DNA of 64,000 nt from Azorinus chamasolen (GCA_963576725.1 OY755252.1:58058816-58122815); one strand, 5' to 3'; counted from the first letter of the stretch, positions 33,830-46,470 are shown. The notes: a model not told the origin generated them from the letters alone. Translations and numbers: made by a program.

Positions 33830-35890
33830 AAAGTACATGTATGAGTCATACAGGAAACACCGCATACAAGACTCATAACCGCCCGCACAGTAACACGACG
33901 AAAAACATTAAATGAACATTCACATAAAAGACAGAAAGAAACGCACAAAGACACAAGAAACAAACAAATGGAAAGTACCGTCTTGGAACGGTCAGTGACA
34001 AAGTCACTGGGGGAGGGTTTAACCGGTTATGGGGCGTCCAACCTCCCATTTATTCCATCCCCGCCCTAAAAGACAAACAGTATAAGGAAACACATCCCCT
34101 CTCCGACTAATCTACAACAACCTCGAAGGCAAATACAGTGGTAAATTACATATAAAACGAAGACATATTAAGTGAAACAAACTGTATCAACCTATCAACA
34201 GTGTACTCGATGATTGAGCTGCAACCAGAGCAACTGTAGAAAAGTAATAAAGGTACGACAAAAACGAGATAGTACAAAGATCCGACAGCCTCATTCCGTG
34301 TCCGGAGTAAAGAGGTCGTCTTCATAGAGTACTGGGTCTTTCTTGTCGGCGTACATGAAAAGAGGGTCGCGTGATTGCCAACTGTAAACTGCAGACATGC
34401 AGTATGTTGTAGTTATATAGGATCATATTCCTTAACATATTTGGTGAACAAGGTGACAAAATAGGTATGCCCAATTTGTCCAGTTGTTATGTCCAAAACG
34501 GTTTGTAAATCACATCACCATAAAATTCAGGATGTGAAATACCGTGTCGCAGGAGCGCCTTAAGATTCCACTTTTACTTGCTAATAAGTGAAAGATTTCG
34601 ATGTTAATAAACTTTAGAGAATATATTTTATAAGTTATGATATCTATATCTTTGCTTAAGCAACTTTTCAGGAGATTTCGACTGTTAAAATCGTCGACAG
34701 AAGAACATGTTCTTGCAAAACGAATAAGTTGAGATATATAAACCCCGTAAGATGGGACACGGGGAACATCTCAAGATGAGGGAAATTTACAATACTAAAT
34801 ATTTTCTGAATGGGAGATCCTTCGAAAGCAAAAGTAGAAATGCTAAAAGAGAAAATTGCAGACTCGGTTTTATTGAGTCTGTTCATGAGTAGTAATAAAA
34901 AATGCAACACTACTCACGCCCCTAGCACAGGCTTAAACAATATTCAATTTTCAATCCAAATCGTCTCTTTTGTCATACATTTCAGAAGAAATTATTCCAT
35001 TGTTAATTTTAAGGTCTAGAACTAGAAAAGCTGCATAAGTGTCGGAAGTATTAGCTTTATTCAATTTGAGTTCTTTTGGGTAAATAGTCGGAATCAGAAC
35101 ATCAAGAATGGGATATCTAAGTTGAACATTTTCATTCAAATATCGAGAAGTATCATCGAGGCTCTTATGACATCTTCTTGTGATTGCGGGTTCAAACTCA
35201 ACATGAAATATCTCTCATAGCAGTACAAAAACAAATCGTCGACCAATTCGTACCCATAGAAATACCAATCACCTGACGGTATATATCATTCCCATAACGC
35301 AGGGATATGTTATCCAGAAGAAAGGTAAGTGATTCGCAAACATCTGAACAAGTCCATTTGGTGTAATATTTCACTGGCTTGTTAGTAAAGAAATATTTTT
35401 CGGCCTAACATGCCAGAAATGATGTTTTTTCTCTGGCAAACATTTGCTGGATTAAGTTTGTAAGTTTATTTTTAATTAGATCATGAGGAAAGGTTGTGTA
35501 CAAAGTAATAAATCGTATGGGCTTACAGTGGATGCAATAAACCTTTTGTTCTTAAGTTTGTGTAAGACCTCTGAAGAGTTTTTAATAGGCCAGAAGATAT
35601 TTATTCCAGATTTCTTATTATAATATAATTTTACATATTCTTTTATCTTAGTGAAACACGACGTCAAAGGTATAGACAAGTTTGTATTTGCACAAGAGCT
35701 AGAATTTGCAATGAAACGCACTTTGTATGTTTGTATGTAGTTTTGGTAACCAATACCTTGTAGGAAGTTTATGTTTTGTAATGTTAATATCTGCTCCAAG
35801 TTGTTCACACTTTTTGACATGGTCTGAAACGACGAGCATACAACATTGATTTTGGTCCGTTTTACGCAGGTTCATACGATTGTAATTATT
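33830..35890 (-). mobile_element. Decayed reverse-transcriptase element R1a
   Basis: Minus-strand fragments in order are: YWLPKLH and YK.RFIA..SS (about 35780-35690, split by a frameshift), IKNSSEVL.KLK (about 35590), a G-S-MGTN motif (about 35250), a YLNE at the YxDD position, LNKANTSD..AFL.LDLKI and YDKRDD (35139-34951), and IVNFPH (about 34800-34760), then a 3' UTR to about 33830. The motif set and the FLD..K.YDKR thumb resemble a Penelope-like animal RT family. It has many stops and an inserted 156-bp repeat at 34797-34952. The catalytic box is mutated. Confidence 0.7.
34797..34952 (+). mobile_element. Repeat H inserted in R1a
   Basis: It interrupts the RT frame between the YDKRDD and IVNFPH motifs, which are contiguous in R1b at 42955-42935. 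Its body (GATCCTTCGAAAGC, GCAGACTCGGTTTTATTGAGTCTG hairpin, TATTCAATTTTCA end) recurs at 47204-47390, 52085-52285 and 60028-60575. Confidence 0.75.
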
Positions 35891-36259
35891 GAATATTCTA
35901 ACCTACGACGATCGCAACATCCGGTTTCGTTCATTGTGAGGTAGGACTTCCTGTAAATTATGTCATACAAAGTTATCAAGTGCTAAAATGTGTTATAATT
36001 ACGGATGATTACATTTTGATAAACAACGTAAATGTGGACGGCCTATGATTTTGTACACCGGGACACTGGTATAGAGTTTAGTTCACATAATCAACTACGA
36101 CTTTGTATCGGAGTGGTAAGTGGTGAACATGTTCTTAGACTATTGGCTCTGTTATATAAATTATGAAGCGATATATAGTCATAATATACATTTTCGACGA
36201 GTACTCCATTGCACCCAGCCATGTGTAATGAGCTTCTCACTCACCTAGTCACACTAGTC

Positions 36260-36870
36260 ATGACTTATTCAGTTTGCCCGAGCCTGTTCTTTGTTAGAAG
36301 ATTTTAACAGTCGTATTTTAATTATAACTGATACACGTCTTAAGCAAGGTTACAGATATCGCACATTTCGGAAAACGTGTTCCAAATTTTATTTTCGAAG
36401 TTTACCATATATACTTACAAGTGCAATTTACGCACGTTACTGCAACACGGTATTTCTCACCCATAATTTTATGTTGCTGTTATCTACCAACTTCGGGTCA
36501 TATCCATTTTCATGATTTAAATACTAAACGCATTAAAACGTTTTAGGAAGGAAGGTTATGACCCAATTATATTGCACGCAATTATATTGACCCCTTCTCA
36601 ATCGATAGCCACGCTTCCCTATTTGCTTGCGCGATGACAGGCCGAGGATATTACTCTATCATGGTATACTCTTAAACATAGAAACGGGATGAGCTTACCA
36701 GACTCATGTATAACATTTTCTCGATCGTGCCCTTAACGGATTCCCTGCAGTTGTTCTGACTTCAAAGTCATTCAGTGCATATTTGACGGACTTTTTGGTG
36801 GTGATTGTATCTTTTGTGTAGTTTTTCCTGCTCGATTTTACTATTTTTTCTCTTGTTTAAAGACAAACGA
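36260..36870 (+). mobile_element. Retroelement R2 fragment, 3' part
   Basis: The plus strand encodes EDFNSR.LIITD..LKQGYRYR..RKT.SKFYFR, the same C-terminal segment as R1, then degenerates into a 3' region with GGTATACTCTTAAACATAGAAACGGGATG, shared with 52390 and 60280. It is 5'-truncated with multiple stops. Confidence 0.65.
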
Positions 36871-37038
36871 ATGCAGAAGTAGTTATGTCAAACTGAAAGT
36901 AAAATCCACGAACAAAACGCAACCACCACCAAAACACCTACAAAAACAAGCAACACATACACACAACCACTCACACATGAGACGAACACATCAAACACGA
37001 ACAAACGCACAAGCACAAAGACACCCAACAAAAATAAA

Positions 37039-37648
37039 AGCAAGGGTGAGAACACACCTTTGAATGGTCAGTGACAAAACAACCACTTGGAGTTTAAACC
37101 TGTTCACGGACGTCCTAACCTCCCATCTATCTCAAAGTCACCCTAACTTAACACATAAGGTAGATAAAGGTATCCTCGCCAGACTTCCCCACACGATTTA
37201 TTCTGTATGAAGTGTTGGACCATCTGACATGCAGGACTCCTAAATCGGTTCAACTTGTACTTGTCAAGCAAAGAGTACAGGACAGAGTAATATTTAAAGT
37301 CCATACTCAAATACTAATACCAACCCTTCTCCTCCAAACCATTCGATGTTTGTGGTGTCCCTTACCACTCAGTATGACAAGTGGACGGACTGTATTGTAG
37401 CAGAAATGGAACTTAAAGAGTTATACTGTAAAGTAATAAATGGCAATGTTTTTTCACCTTGTGAATTTAAAATTTGCTACCCCATGTGAAGACTTAATAA
37501 TGAGACCATGTATGTGTAGCCTTTAGACGCAATTAGATCCCTGAAACGTAACATTACATAAGTGTGGTACTCTATGGCGTAACGCAGTGTCTGATCAAGA
37601 TCCGAGTTGTCTGACACCCAGATAAGCCAAGCTGTTCGACACTCATTT
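37039..37648 (-). repeat. Left arm of 600-bp inverted repeat (R2-type 3' end)
   Basis: Reverse complement of 40407-41009. It contains the R2 3' UTR motif CGTCCTAACCTCCCATC and GGAGTTTAAACC. An overlapping 62-codon frame is a shadow of the repeat. Confidence 0.88.
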
Positions 37649-39270
37649 GAATCGTCTCGAAAAGACGATTCTTAAAAGCGACACTGGATTTGGTGGAGAA
37701 ATGAGAAGTTATTGAATCGGTGAATAATGTTTACATACAATGGTGTCTGAAATCCTATATGTATCCCGGTGTAAGAAAACACATAGGCCAAATTTAGTCA
37801 CAATTCCTAATTCACGGCATTCACGGCATATATCATGATTCAGCATGTGACAAAATTTGTAGTCACTTCTAACATACGACGATTGCAGCCGGGGGTTGCA
37901 AACTTCGTATGATAAAAATTACGATATTCTTGGTCGTATGATTCTTTCGTAAAATGGGCGCTAATTCATACGAAATATAACTCTAGTGTCGTCTTCAAGA
38001 AATATATATGTTTTATCCCCCTTCTTATCTGTCGCTGATATAATACATGCATTTGTCTCACCATATACTCCTTAGATACGCCGCCTTTGAATATCGTCTA
38101 TCAATGACTCTGGAAATAGGTACCAGGCGAAGCGAAGAAAATGGTTAAACTGCTCAATCCAAGTATGAAGAGCCTTTATTTTCTTTTACTCACATATATT
38201 TAGCCATCACAGAAAAAAACACCCCTGTTTCCATGAACCTTTATTTGTTTCATTTACATGTATAGTTTAAACCATTGCATAAGGGACGCTATTGGAAATC
38301 TAAAATTGAAGTAAAATATTCACTAAAATACTTTAGAAATGTGTCAAGTCAAAGTAGAACTTAATTTGATAAAAGAAGGTGCATTATGAATTATTTTAGC
38401 TTATGAAGTACATACTCTGGATACATGACTAATTCATTGATTAGTTGCTATCAGGTAATGATTGAACAATTAAGTGACTAACTGGCTGATTAGGAACATG
38501 ATCATAAGATTGTTAGATAATCTAATTAATTACTTAATCCAGATTATAATTAATCAAAAGAATCCAAAGAATGTTAAAGTTTTTCTGTTACAGAAAATTA
38601 CTGATAAAGTTCTTAGGTTATATCTTTGTCCAACTTTAATATATTATCATTATTCCTGATGATTTGGCAAATACACAAGTCAGCACCAGTTTTTTTTAAA
38701 AAACATAGGAAATTCCAAATGGTATATACACAAATCAGCCACCTCATCGAAAACGCGTTTTCTTATCAAGCTCTAAATTATTGGTCACTCATCAGGATCA
38801 ATAGTTTGTCAATTACTGATGCAAATAGTGCAGACCCTGATCAGCCAATGCGTTTCGACGTGTTGGCTTATCAGTATATTCAGTGTTTGAAATGGTTTTG
38901 CTCGTGATATGGCTTTCTCCAATATATACTTATTCTTAATAATAATTGTTAATAATATAAATGATCCAATGAGAAACTGCAATCTTTTTTGAATACGTAT
39001 AGCCAACCAGGGCAATTATCACATCTCATTACTTTTTCTGTTGTAAACAACAGAGGTTGGCAAAGTGGGAACACATCTATTTAGCTTATAAAATACGTGG
39101 CTGGTACCGGGGATATGTAACCGTCAGCTCTTACTTTAGGAAGCTTGCATCTGTATGTTCACGAAATAACTGCCGAATCGAAGCATATAAATGTAGTTGC
39201 TCGGTTTCAATACAATGTGAGAATATATTCGACTTTTCAAATGTCATCCTTGTACGACGAAACGTTATTA

Positions 39271-39530
39271 CCACTTTCCCTTATGTATGCGCATTTTGAC
39301 GCATCTGCAAACAGTGTAGACTCAAATCAGACGATCCCTATAGGAGCCGTCTGATCAGGGTCAGGTCTTTTTGCTTATGGTGTAACATAGATCTGATTCT
39401 ACAGCTTCTGCCTGAATCAAAATGTCCTGTGTTGTTCATATGCCATTACAAAAAAAATCTTATATTTTATTTATAATCTTAATATTCACGATGTCATTAT
39501 TTCCTACATGAATACTCATCAGGGAAAGGG
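39271..39530. mobile_element. Family D MITE (relative of D3)
   Basis: The core is CAGACGATCCCTATAGGAGCCGTCTG. The flanks GCTTATGGTGTAACATAGATCTGATTC and CTACATGAATACTCATCAGGGAAAGGG match D3. The left CCC end is degenerate. Confidence 0.7.
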
Positions 39531-39884
39531 TTATGGTATACCGCGAATAGTTTCTATAGGTTTGGTTAATACTCCGATAAAGGAAGGCTTTTAACAGACA
39601 GTGTAGAACAAGGATCTGTAAATTTAAATTGTCTTTTATAGGTTACTTAATAGCTCAGTACATTGCTTCAGAGTTGATCAACTTGCTCACGTAAAGCAAA
39701 ATTCTATTCCTAAGTGTATTACCTGTGTATTTTTATGCTTAAGTGTTTTACTTGTGCATTTTTATGAATACCGGTCCCACTCTATAAAGTGCTGACATTG
39801 ACCTCTCTAGGAACCCTTTGGTGCTTTATATCGCGGTATGGTATATGTTACATGAGCTGTATCACATCTTTGCTATATCAAGCA

Positions 39885-40115
39885 GTGCAGACCCTGATCG
39901 GAGTGCTCCTTTTGGAACCCCATTGATATGTGTCTACATTATATGCCCATGTCCCATATATGTAATCGCGGGGTATTTATGGATTGAATTAATTGTCATA
40001 TCATTGTTATAGCAAGCGGTGCAGACGTTGATCGGAGGGCTCCTTTGGGAACAGCAAATGTCGTAATTAGAAGGCTCCTCTAATATTGGTCTACACCATT
40101 TGTCCATGACTTAAT
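39885..40115. mobile_element. Two degenerate D-like half palindromes
   Basis: AAGCAGTGCAGACCCTGATCGG and AAGCGGTGCAGACGTTGATCGG are each followed by GCTCCTTTTGGAAC-type tips, about 130 bp apart. They look like a tandem duplication of a decayed element. Confidence 0.5.
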
Positions 40116-40406
40116 AATTGGGGTCACGGAATTTTGAGTGTTAAGATATCGATCGTTATTTCAATACAACATGAAAGAAAAGTAGTCAATATAGTTCTTT
40201 GAAATCAGAATACAAAGACACAATTAGATGTATTTAGTATCGTCTTTTCGTATTCTTTACAATTCGGTTTGTACGGTATCTTTGTGTGCAGGGATAATTG
40301 GACGATTAACAATTTTCGTCGGCAAGATTTACGTCTGCGTTTTGTTGTCGTCTGCTCATATTTCTTTAATTTCTATTTCTTTATTTGCAGAATTATTACA
40401 TTCTTA

Positions 40407-41009
40407 GTGTCGAACAGCTTGGCTTATCTGAGTGTCAGACAACGTGGATCTTGATCAGACACTGTGTTACTCCATAGAGTACCACACTTATGTAATGTTA
40501 CGTTTCAGGCATCTAGGGGCGTCTAAAGGCTGCAGATATATGGTCTCATTATTTAGTCTTCACATGGGGTAGCAAATTTTAAATTCACAAGGTGCAAAAA
40601 CATTGACATTTATTACTTTACAGTTTAACTCTTAAGTTCCATTTCTGCTACAATACAGTCCGTCCACTTGTCATACTGAGTGGTAAGGGGTACCAAAACA
40701 TCGAATGGTTTGGAGGAGAAGGGTTGATACTAGTATTTGAGTATGGACTTTAAATATTACTCTGTCCTGTACTCTTTGCTTGATAAGTCCAAGTTGAACC
40801 GATTTAGGAGTCCTGCATGTCAGATGGTCCAACACTTCATACAGAATAAATTGTGTGGGCAAGTCTGGCGAGGATACCTTTATCTACATTATGTGTTAAG
40901 TTAGGGTGACTTTGAGAAAGATGGGAGGTTAGGACGTCCGTGAACAGGTTTAAACTCCAATTGGTGGTTTTGTCACTGAGCATTCAAAGGTGTGTTCTCA
41001 CCTTTGCTT
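40407..41009 (+). repeat. Right arm of 600-bp inverted repeat
   Basis: It runs from AGTGTCGAACAGCTTGGC to TGTGTTCTCACCTTTGC. The R2-type 3' end points right, so the two arms are head to head around 2.76 kb. Part of it is repeated again at 41018-41065. Confidence 0.88.
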
Positions 41010-42019
41010 GACATTTCTACTACAATACAGCCCGCCCACTTGTCATACTAAGAGGTTAGGGGCACAACAAACAAGGGATATACTGTTATAAACCATGTCA
41101 ATCAACAGGGTCAGCTTACAGAAACCATCTGATCAGAGTCAATACTTTTTGCCTAAGTTAAGTTCAATACTGAATATAAAATCAACTTACTTACGAAACA
41201 TAAAATGATTAAATATGTCTCAGCAAGTTAAGGTTTAAATGTGCTGTCTGCTTCAAGTTGCTATGTCATATTCTATCACTTTGTTTTAACGAAACAGTCG
41301 CCGGAAAGAGACTCACAGGGGGAATACTTTTGCAAACAGTTTGGACCAAGATAAAACGCAGCGAAAATGTTTACCACTGTTGCATAAGTTACAAGGTCGT
41401 TCCATGACACTGAAATGATTTCTGTGTAGGATTATCTAAAGATAAGTTCGGTTGAATTCCGTTATGTAGTTTGAAAAGAAATGTCATTAATCCCTTAACT
41501 CCATGACTATTTAAGTTATTTATTCATTGTCAATAAGATTATTTTATAATAGCACGTGAATACAGCAATTGTTGGTCACGACAGAAACTGTAAAAGGATA
41601 TCTCTATTACTTCATAAGCAAATAAAACAAACCCTAATCACACGTAGCCGTCTAACTGGTTCTACTCTGTGTGTAAAGGCAAAGAAATGCGTATTATTAG
41701 AGTAAGGTTTGAACTATATCTACTTTTGCTTGTGTGGCCTACTTATGCAATCGATCTAAACAATTCAAACTAGGTTTCGAGAGTCACTTGATCATTCAGT
41801 AAAAAAATAATGTAATGAATCGGAACATGCAATTTATGAACAGGCACCAGAATATCGTTTCTAATTTGATTGAAACCCTTTAATTTGATTAGGAGATGTC
41901 GTTTTGAGAAACCATTGTTTTTATTTAGTTTTACCTCTTGTGGTCTCTTATGCAATCGACCAAAACTATTGATGTAACTGTCATGGAGGGTCACCTCCAA
42001 TATCATTCCTGTAAAATGA

Positions 42020-43160
42020 AAGTACATGTTAAGAGTCATGCAGGAAACACCGCGTATAAAACACATACCCCCCCCGAACAGCACAACATAAACAGTAAAA
42101 TGTACATGTATATAAAAGATACAAAGAGACACACAAGGGCAAAACAAACATACAATAGAGGGAAGATAGAATTACCGCCTTGGAACGGTCAGTGACAAAA
42201 GTCACTGGGGATTAAATCGGTTTTTGGGCGCCCATTTATTCCATCCCCACCCTAAAAGACAAGCAGTAAAAATAAATGTATCCCCTCTCCGACTAATCAA
42301 CAACAACCGCGATGGCAAATACAGTGGTAAACTGTAACTGTATATACATATCGCTGCAAAGAGAGTAACTATAGAAAAGTAATAAAGAGTACGACAAAAA
42401 CAAAATAATACAAATATCCGACGTCCTCCTTCCGTTTTCGGATTAAAGAGGTCGCCTTCATAGAGTATTTAATATTTCTTGTCGGCGTACATGAAAAGAG
42501 GCGAGCGTGATTGCCAATTGTAAAAGGATTGATAACCATAGTATGTTGTAGTACTATATGACCATATCCCTTTTTAATGACTATCTTTATGTATTTAGCG
42601 AACACAGTGAGAAAATGGGTATGTCCAATAATTTTACGAAGTTTGTAAATCACATTACTATAAAATTCAGGATGTGAAACTCCGTTTCGCAGGCGCGCCT
42701 TGAGATTACATTTGTACTTGCCAATAAGTGAGAGATTTCGATAATAAAATTTAGAGAATGTTTTTCTTAGTTTATGATATATGTATCCTTGCTTAAGCAG
42801 CTTTTCAGTTAAATGAGATTTCGACTGTTAAAATCGTCAACAGAAGAACAAGCTCTAGCGAAACGAATAAGTTGAGATATATAAATCCCGTAAGATGGGG
42901 CTCGAGGAACATCTCCATCAAGATGAGGGAAATTTACAATATCAAAATCAAAATCATCTCTTTTGTCATATATTCTAGAAGAAATCATTCCATTGTCAAT
43001 TTTGAGGTCTATATCAAGAAAAGCTGCATAATTTTTTATAATAAGATTTAGATTTTTCCCACGAATTTTGTAATATCTGCAATATTGCTTAAGAAGTTTA
43101 TCAGTAACTAAAGTATTATGACTAAAATCTTCTATCAAAGAACAGGCTCAGGCAAACCGA
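42020..43160 (-). mobile_element. Retroelement R1b, C-terminal half and 3' UTR
   Basis: Minus-strand frame 43138-42809 carries AAFLDIDLKI, IYDKRDDFDF, IVNFPHLDGDVPR, SYGIYISQLIRFARAC and VDDFNSRNL, an RT thumb/connection region of Penelope-like type. 42653-42369 continues (YKLRKIIG, VINPFTIGNHA.LFSCTPTR). The 3' UTR ends at TGACTCTTAACATGTAC near 42020. It is the best-preserved stretch of the family here but is 5'-truncated. Confidence 0.72.
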
Positions 43161-43161
43161 A

Positions 43162-43398
43162 TTATCTGGCCAACATCCGTCTATGAAGACGATGGATGGC
43201 GCCCTGTTGAAATACAGCGAATGTGTTGAAATATAAACCCCATAAAATGTAGATCGGGTCACATTTCCATCTAGAAAATAATAAGATACTTAAAAAATTT
43301 GAAGCGTAAATTTTCACTTTTATCGAATATTTTGGGCTAAACTTTGTCATTTGTGATGGAAAGATTAAAATCTAAAAAGGATGTCATAATGTCAGATC
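43162..43398 (-). mobile_element. Older R1 thumb fragment
   Basis: KIFDKSENL.F and ..MGFIFQHI echoes of IYDKRDDFDF and YGIYISQ are scattered over frames. It is strongly decayed and sits between R1b and R1c. Confidence 0.5.
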
Positions 43399-43419
43399 GA
43401 TTCGCCTTGTTTAAAAGTA

Positions 43420-43860
43420 CAAACATGAGTCATGCAGGAACACCACATACAGAATAAACAGCTGCCCGAACAGCAACACAAGGAAATAACAAATGTAAAT
43501 AACTATAAGAACATCAAGAGACGCACAAAGACAAGCAAACATACATTAGGGGGAAGATGGAAGTACCGCCTTGGAACGGTCAGTGACAAAAGTCAGTTAG
43601 TTTGAGTAAATAGAAGAAACCATAGTTTTCATAGTTTTCAAAAAGGATTATCCAAACTTAGAATATCGTCTAAATACCTAGAAGTTTTATTACAAGCATT
43701 AACAATATCAGCTTGCGTACCAGGTTTTAAGATTAGCATAAAATCCCTCTCAGCCAAAAACCTAAATCTACAAAAAGAATTTGTATCGAAGGGTATACTA
43801 ACAAAGTAACGATATATGGTGTCCACTCCCCATAGCGCACACATATATTATCTAAATGAA
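43420..43860 (-). mobile_element. R1c: RT catalytic fragment joined to an R1 3' UTR
   Basis: 43844-43638 encodes FVSIPFDTN, ERDFMLIL and SRYLDDILSLDNPF; YLDD is the RT catalytic box. Downstream at 43600-43420 lies an R1 3' UTR ending GAGTCATGCAGG..GTAC, so the C-terminal half is deleted between them. Confidence 0.68.
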
Positions 43861-45214
43861 AATGTTGAACTTCAAAACGTTAAGAGTTACATTCCATTTG
43901 TATAGAGTCATACAGAAAAATGATATACTGTACAAAATAACAACGAATATATACTTGAAAAAACATGGCAAAATATAGAACATCTGTTTCAAAAATCTTA
44001 CAATACAGTGCGTCCTATATAAAGTTCTTTAAAGATCAGTATACTGGTACATGTAGGGTGTATACAATAAAAACATTATAAACAAATACCCGGCCTGGCA
44101 GCTAAGATGTTTTCGTTTGTTTTTTGTTTTTGTTTTTTTATTACAATTATTTATATTTTCTTTGTTCAGTCTGTTAATATTATAGTTCAGCTCGACAGGT
44201 TGTTGCAGCGACTGCCATGGGATGGTTGTTCTTAGTCAAAAATATTAAAAGTATTGTAAAAGACTTGAACCGAAACTAGGACGATTTGTGCCTTATGTCT
44301 AACACCAGCTTAACATTTACATGTATAACATCTCACTACAAAACCTTTGTTATCGTTATATTAGTTATATGTACGATATCCATTCTTTGTATTGCTTGTA
44401 GATTTATGTTTTGTATGCAGGCTTGTAAGATGTGGAGAGGGATGGTTCTCCGACCCTCACACTACAAATGGACGGGGAAAATAAATGGGGCCCTCGTTGC
44501 GGGGCCTGAAAAAAAAAGGATATCATTTGGTCATTCAAACACAGTAGACAATACTCAAATGGATTTTGTTTTGATACCACTCACGTTGACAGTATCCTAA
44601 TGATATCGACATCATGCAACCCCATTAGCTGATATTTCAATACTACATAATCATGGAAAGTTTTTCCATAGAAGAAAGTAAAGAGTAACATCTATGATTT
44701 TTAATAAGCAAACAGAGGAGACTTTGACAGCTCATTTCGGGATAGTATAATCTGAGTTTACTTTGTGTGTAAATGTGTAAAATACAGCTATCAGGTTTAG
44801 AGTTGAGTCTAACCAGGTATCAGGGTTTAATTCTTTACCTTACATATTCCTTTTTGATGGCTTTGCAAACTGGATAGACCAATGCCAAATGTAAGGTGCA
44901 TGTGATTTGGTCTGTTCCATTTATATGGTATTCTAAAACGACTCTGAACCTACGATATATGAACAAATAATACCGAGAAACGTGCTTTAATCCGTGATGA
45001 TGAACTGCTCGCGCGGCATTTCGATCGGCTGTTCCATTTTGCCCATACGCGAAAATTAGTGTTTCTATCTGTTTCATGTTCAAACCAAACACAATCAAAT
45101 GCAATTTTACATTTCTAAACCATAAAGACGCTTTGACATAGAGATGTGCAGACATGATAAAATGGTATATATGTTCGCTTCCAGGTGACAGACAAAGCAT
45201 TTCAGATGTGTTAA
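43861..45214. other. Unassigned interval with a 104-codon open frame
   Basis: The plus frame 44286-44600 has one strong hydrophobic segment (VIVILVICTISILCIAC) followed by a basic tail, so it could be a single-pass membrane peptide. There is no splice context, homology by eye or poly(A) signal. A decayed D core lies at 44705-44780. Confidence 0.35.
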
Positions 45215-45842
45215 ACAATTCATTAAAAAGGGATATGATCCTGAAGTACTACAATATACTGCATGTTTGGTTGTGAACCCTTTTACAGTTGGCAATCACG
45301 TTGGCCTCTTTGCATGTACGCCGACAAGAAAGGTTTAGTACTCTATGAAGGCGACCTCTTAAATCCAGAAATGGAAGGAGAACGTCGAATATCTGTACTA
45401 ATTCGTTTTTGGCGTACCCTTTATTACTTTTCTACAGTTACTCTGTTTGCAGCTCAATCATTGAGTACACTAGCGATAGGTGGATACAGTATGTTCAATT
45501 AAATGATTTTTCGTTATACATGCACTTTACCACTGTCTTTGCCGTCGCGGTTGTTGTAGATTAGTCGGAGAGGGGATACGTTTATTTACACTGTTTGTCT
45601 TTTAGGGTGGGGATGGAATAAGAGTGAGATTTGGCGCCCATGAACCGGTTTAACCCCAAGTGACTTTTGTCACTGACCGTTCCAAGGCGGTACTTCCATC
45701 TTCCTCCTATTGTATGTTTGTTTTGTCTTTGTGCGTCTCTTGTTGTTTTTTCTACTAATGTACATTTGCTGTTTCCTTGTGTTGCTGTTCGGGTGAGTGT
45801 TTGTTCTGTATGTGGTGTTTCCTGCATGACTCATTTTTGTAC
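45215..45842 (+). mobile_element. R1d: 5'-truncated 3' end
   Basis: The plus strand reads LVVNPFTVGNH.GLFACTPTRK then stops. The 3' UTR has GGTTTAACCCCAAGTGAC, GACCGTTCCAAGGCGG and the terminus TTTCCTGCATGACTCA..GTAC. Confidence 0.72.
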
Positions 45843-46379
45843 TTGGAATTGTGATCTTCTGATGATATTTGGGCCTTTACTCGCACAACATCATTGGTGG
45901 AAGTCGGGTAGAGTAAATGTAACCGAAAAACAAGTGGCGTAACCACTGACAACGCTTCTGGTTTTGCCGTATTCTCCGGAAAAGTATTTTTATTGAAAAG
46001 TCGTGTTAGAATCCAAATAACAAGTTCGGAGCTGTGCATTATCGCGCATTATATCAGCGTTAGTCGTTGGGATGTGGATAATTAGATCACTCAGCCTTAA
46101 ATATAGATATATGTATTATATTACCTTATTCATAATGTCATACTGTTTTTAATATTTAATTATTTATAAAAGTCAGCTAATTAATATCAATCCGTTCATT
46201 GTTAGTAACATGAACATTCTGCAAAGGTACCTAAATTTTAGTAGTCCGATGTAAGGTCGCCGGACTCTACAAGTCCCTTACCCTTTCATACGCCATTTAC
46301 AGAATTCCGACATATGGTTGTCGAATTATGAAGTTTATGCCTTACCTACATACGCCTGAATTTCCCTTTTCTACTTACT

Positions 46380-46470
46380 TTCGGAGAGACAGAGAGAGAC
46401 ACACACAAAGAGATATAGCAGAGAGAGAGAGAGACAAAAGAAACAGAGACACATAGAGATAGAGAGCAAC
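46380..46470. repeat. (GA)n-rich microsatellite
   Basis: Imperfect GAGA/GACA tract with ACACAC. A family D core with CCAGATGCAACGAG..GATCTGCTCTGTTTGC follows at 46480-46540. Confidence 0.85.

Larger units (their letters stand above)
37649..40406. other. Spacer between the inverted-repeat arms
   Basis: No gene is recognised. It holds a family D MITE (39271-39530), decayed D-like halves (38820-38880, 39885-40115), a G-related palindrome next to the left arm and AT-rich unique sequence. The palindromic CATACGA/TCGTATG words near 37870-37985 are unexplained. Confidence 0.6.

Noticed and set aside
33830..35890. Endogenous virus as the source of the RT sequence
   Set aside because: No gag, env, protease or LTRs; the motifs and graded 5' truncations fit a non-LTR or Penelope-like retroelement.
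44286..44600. 104-codon frame with a hydrophobic segment as a small membrane protein
   Set aside because: No homology by eye, no splice or poly(A) context; kept only as an unassigned interval.
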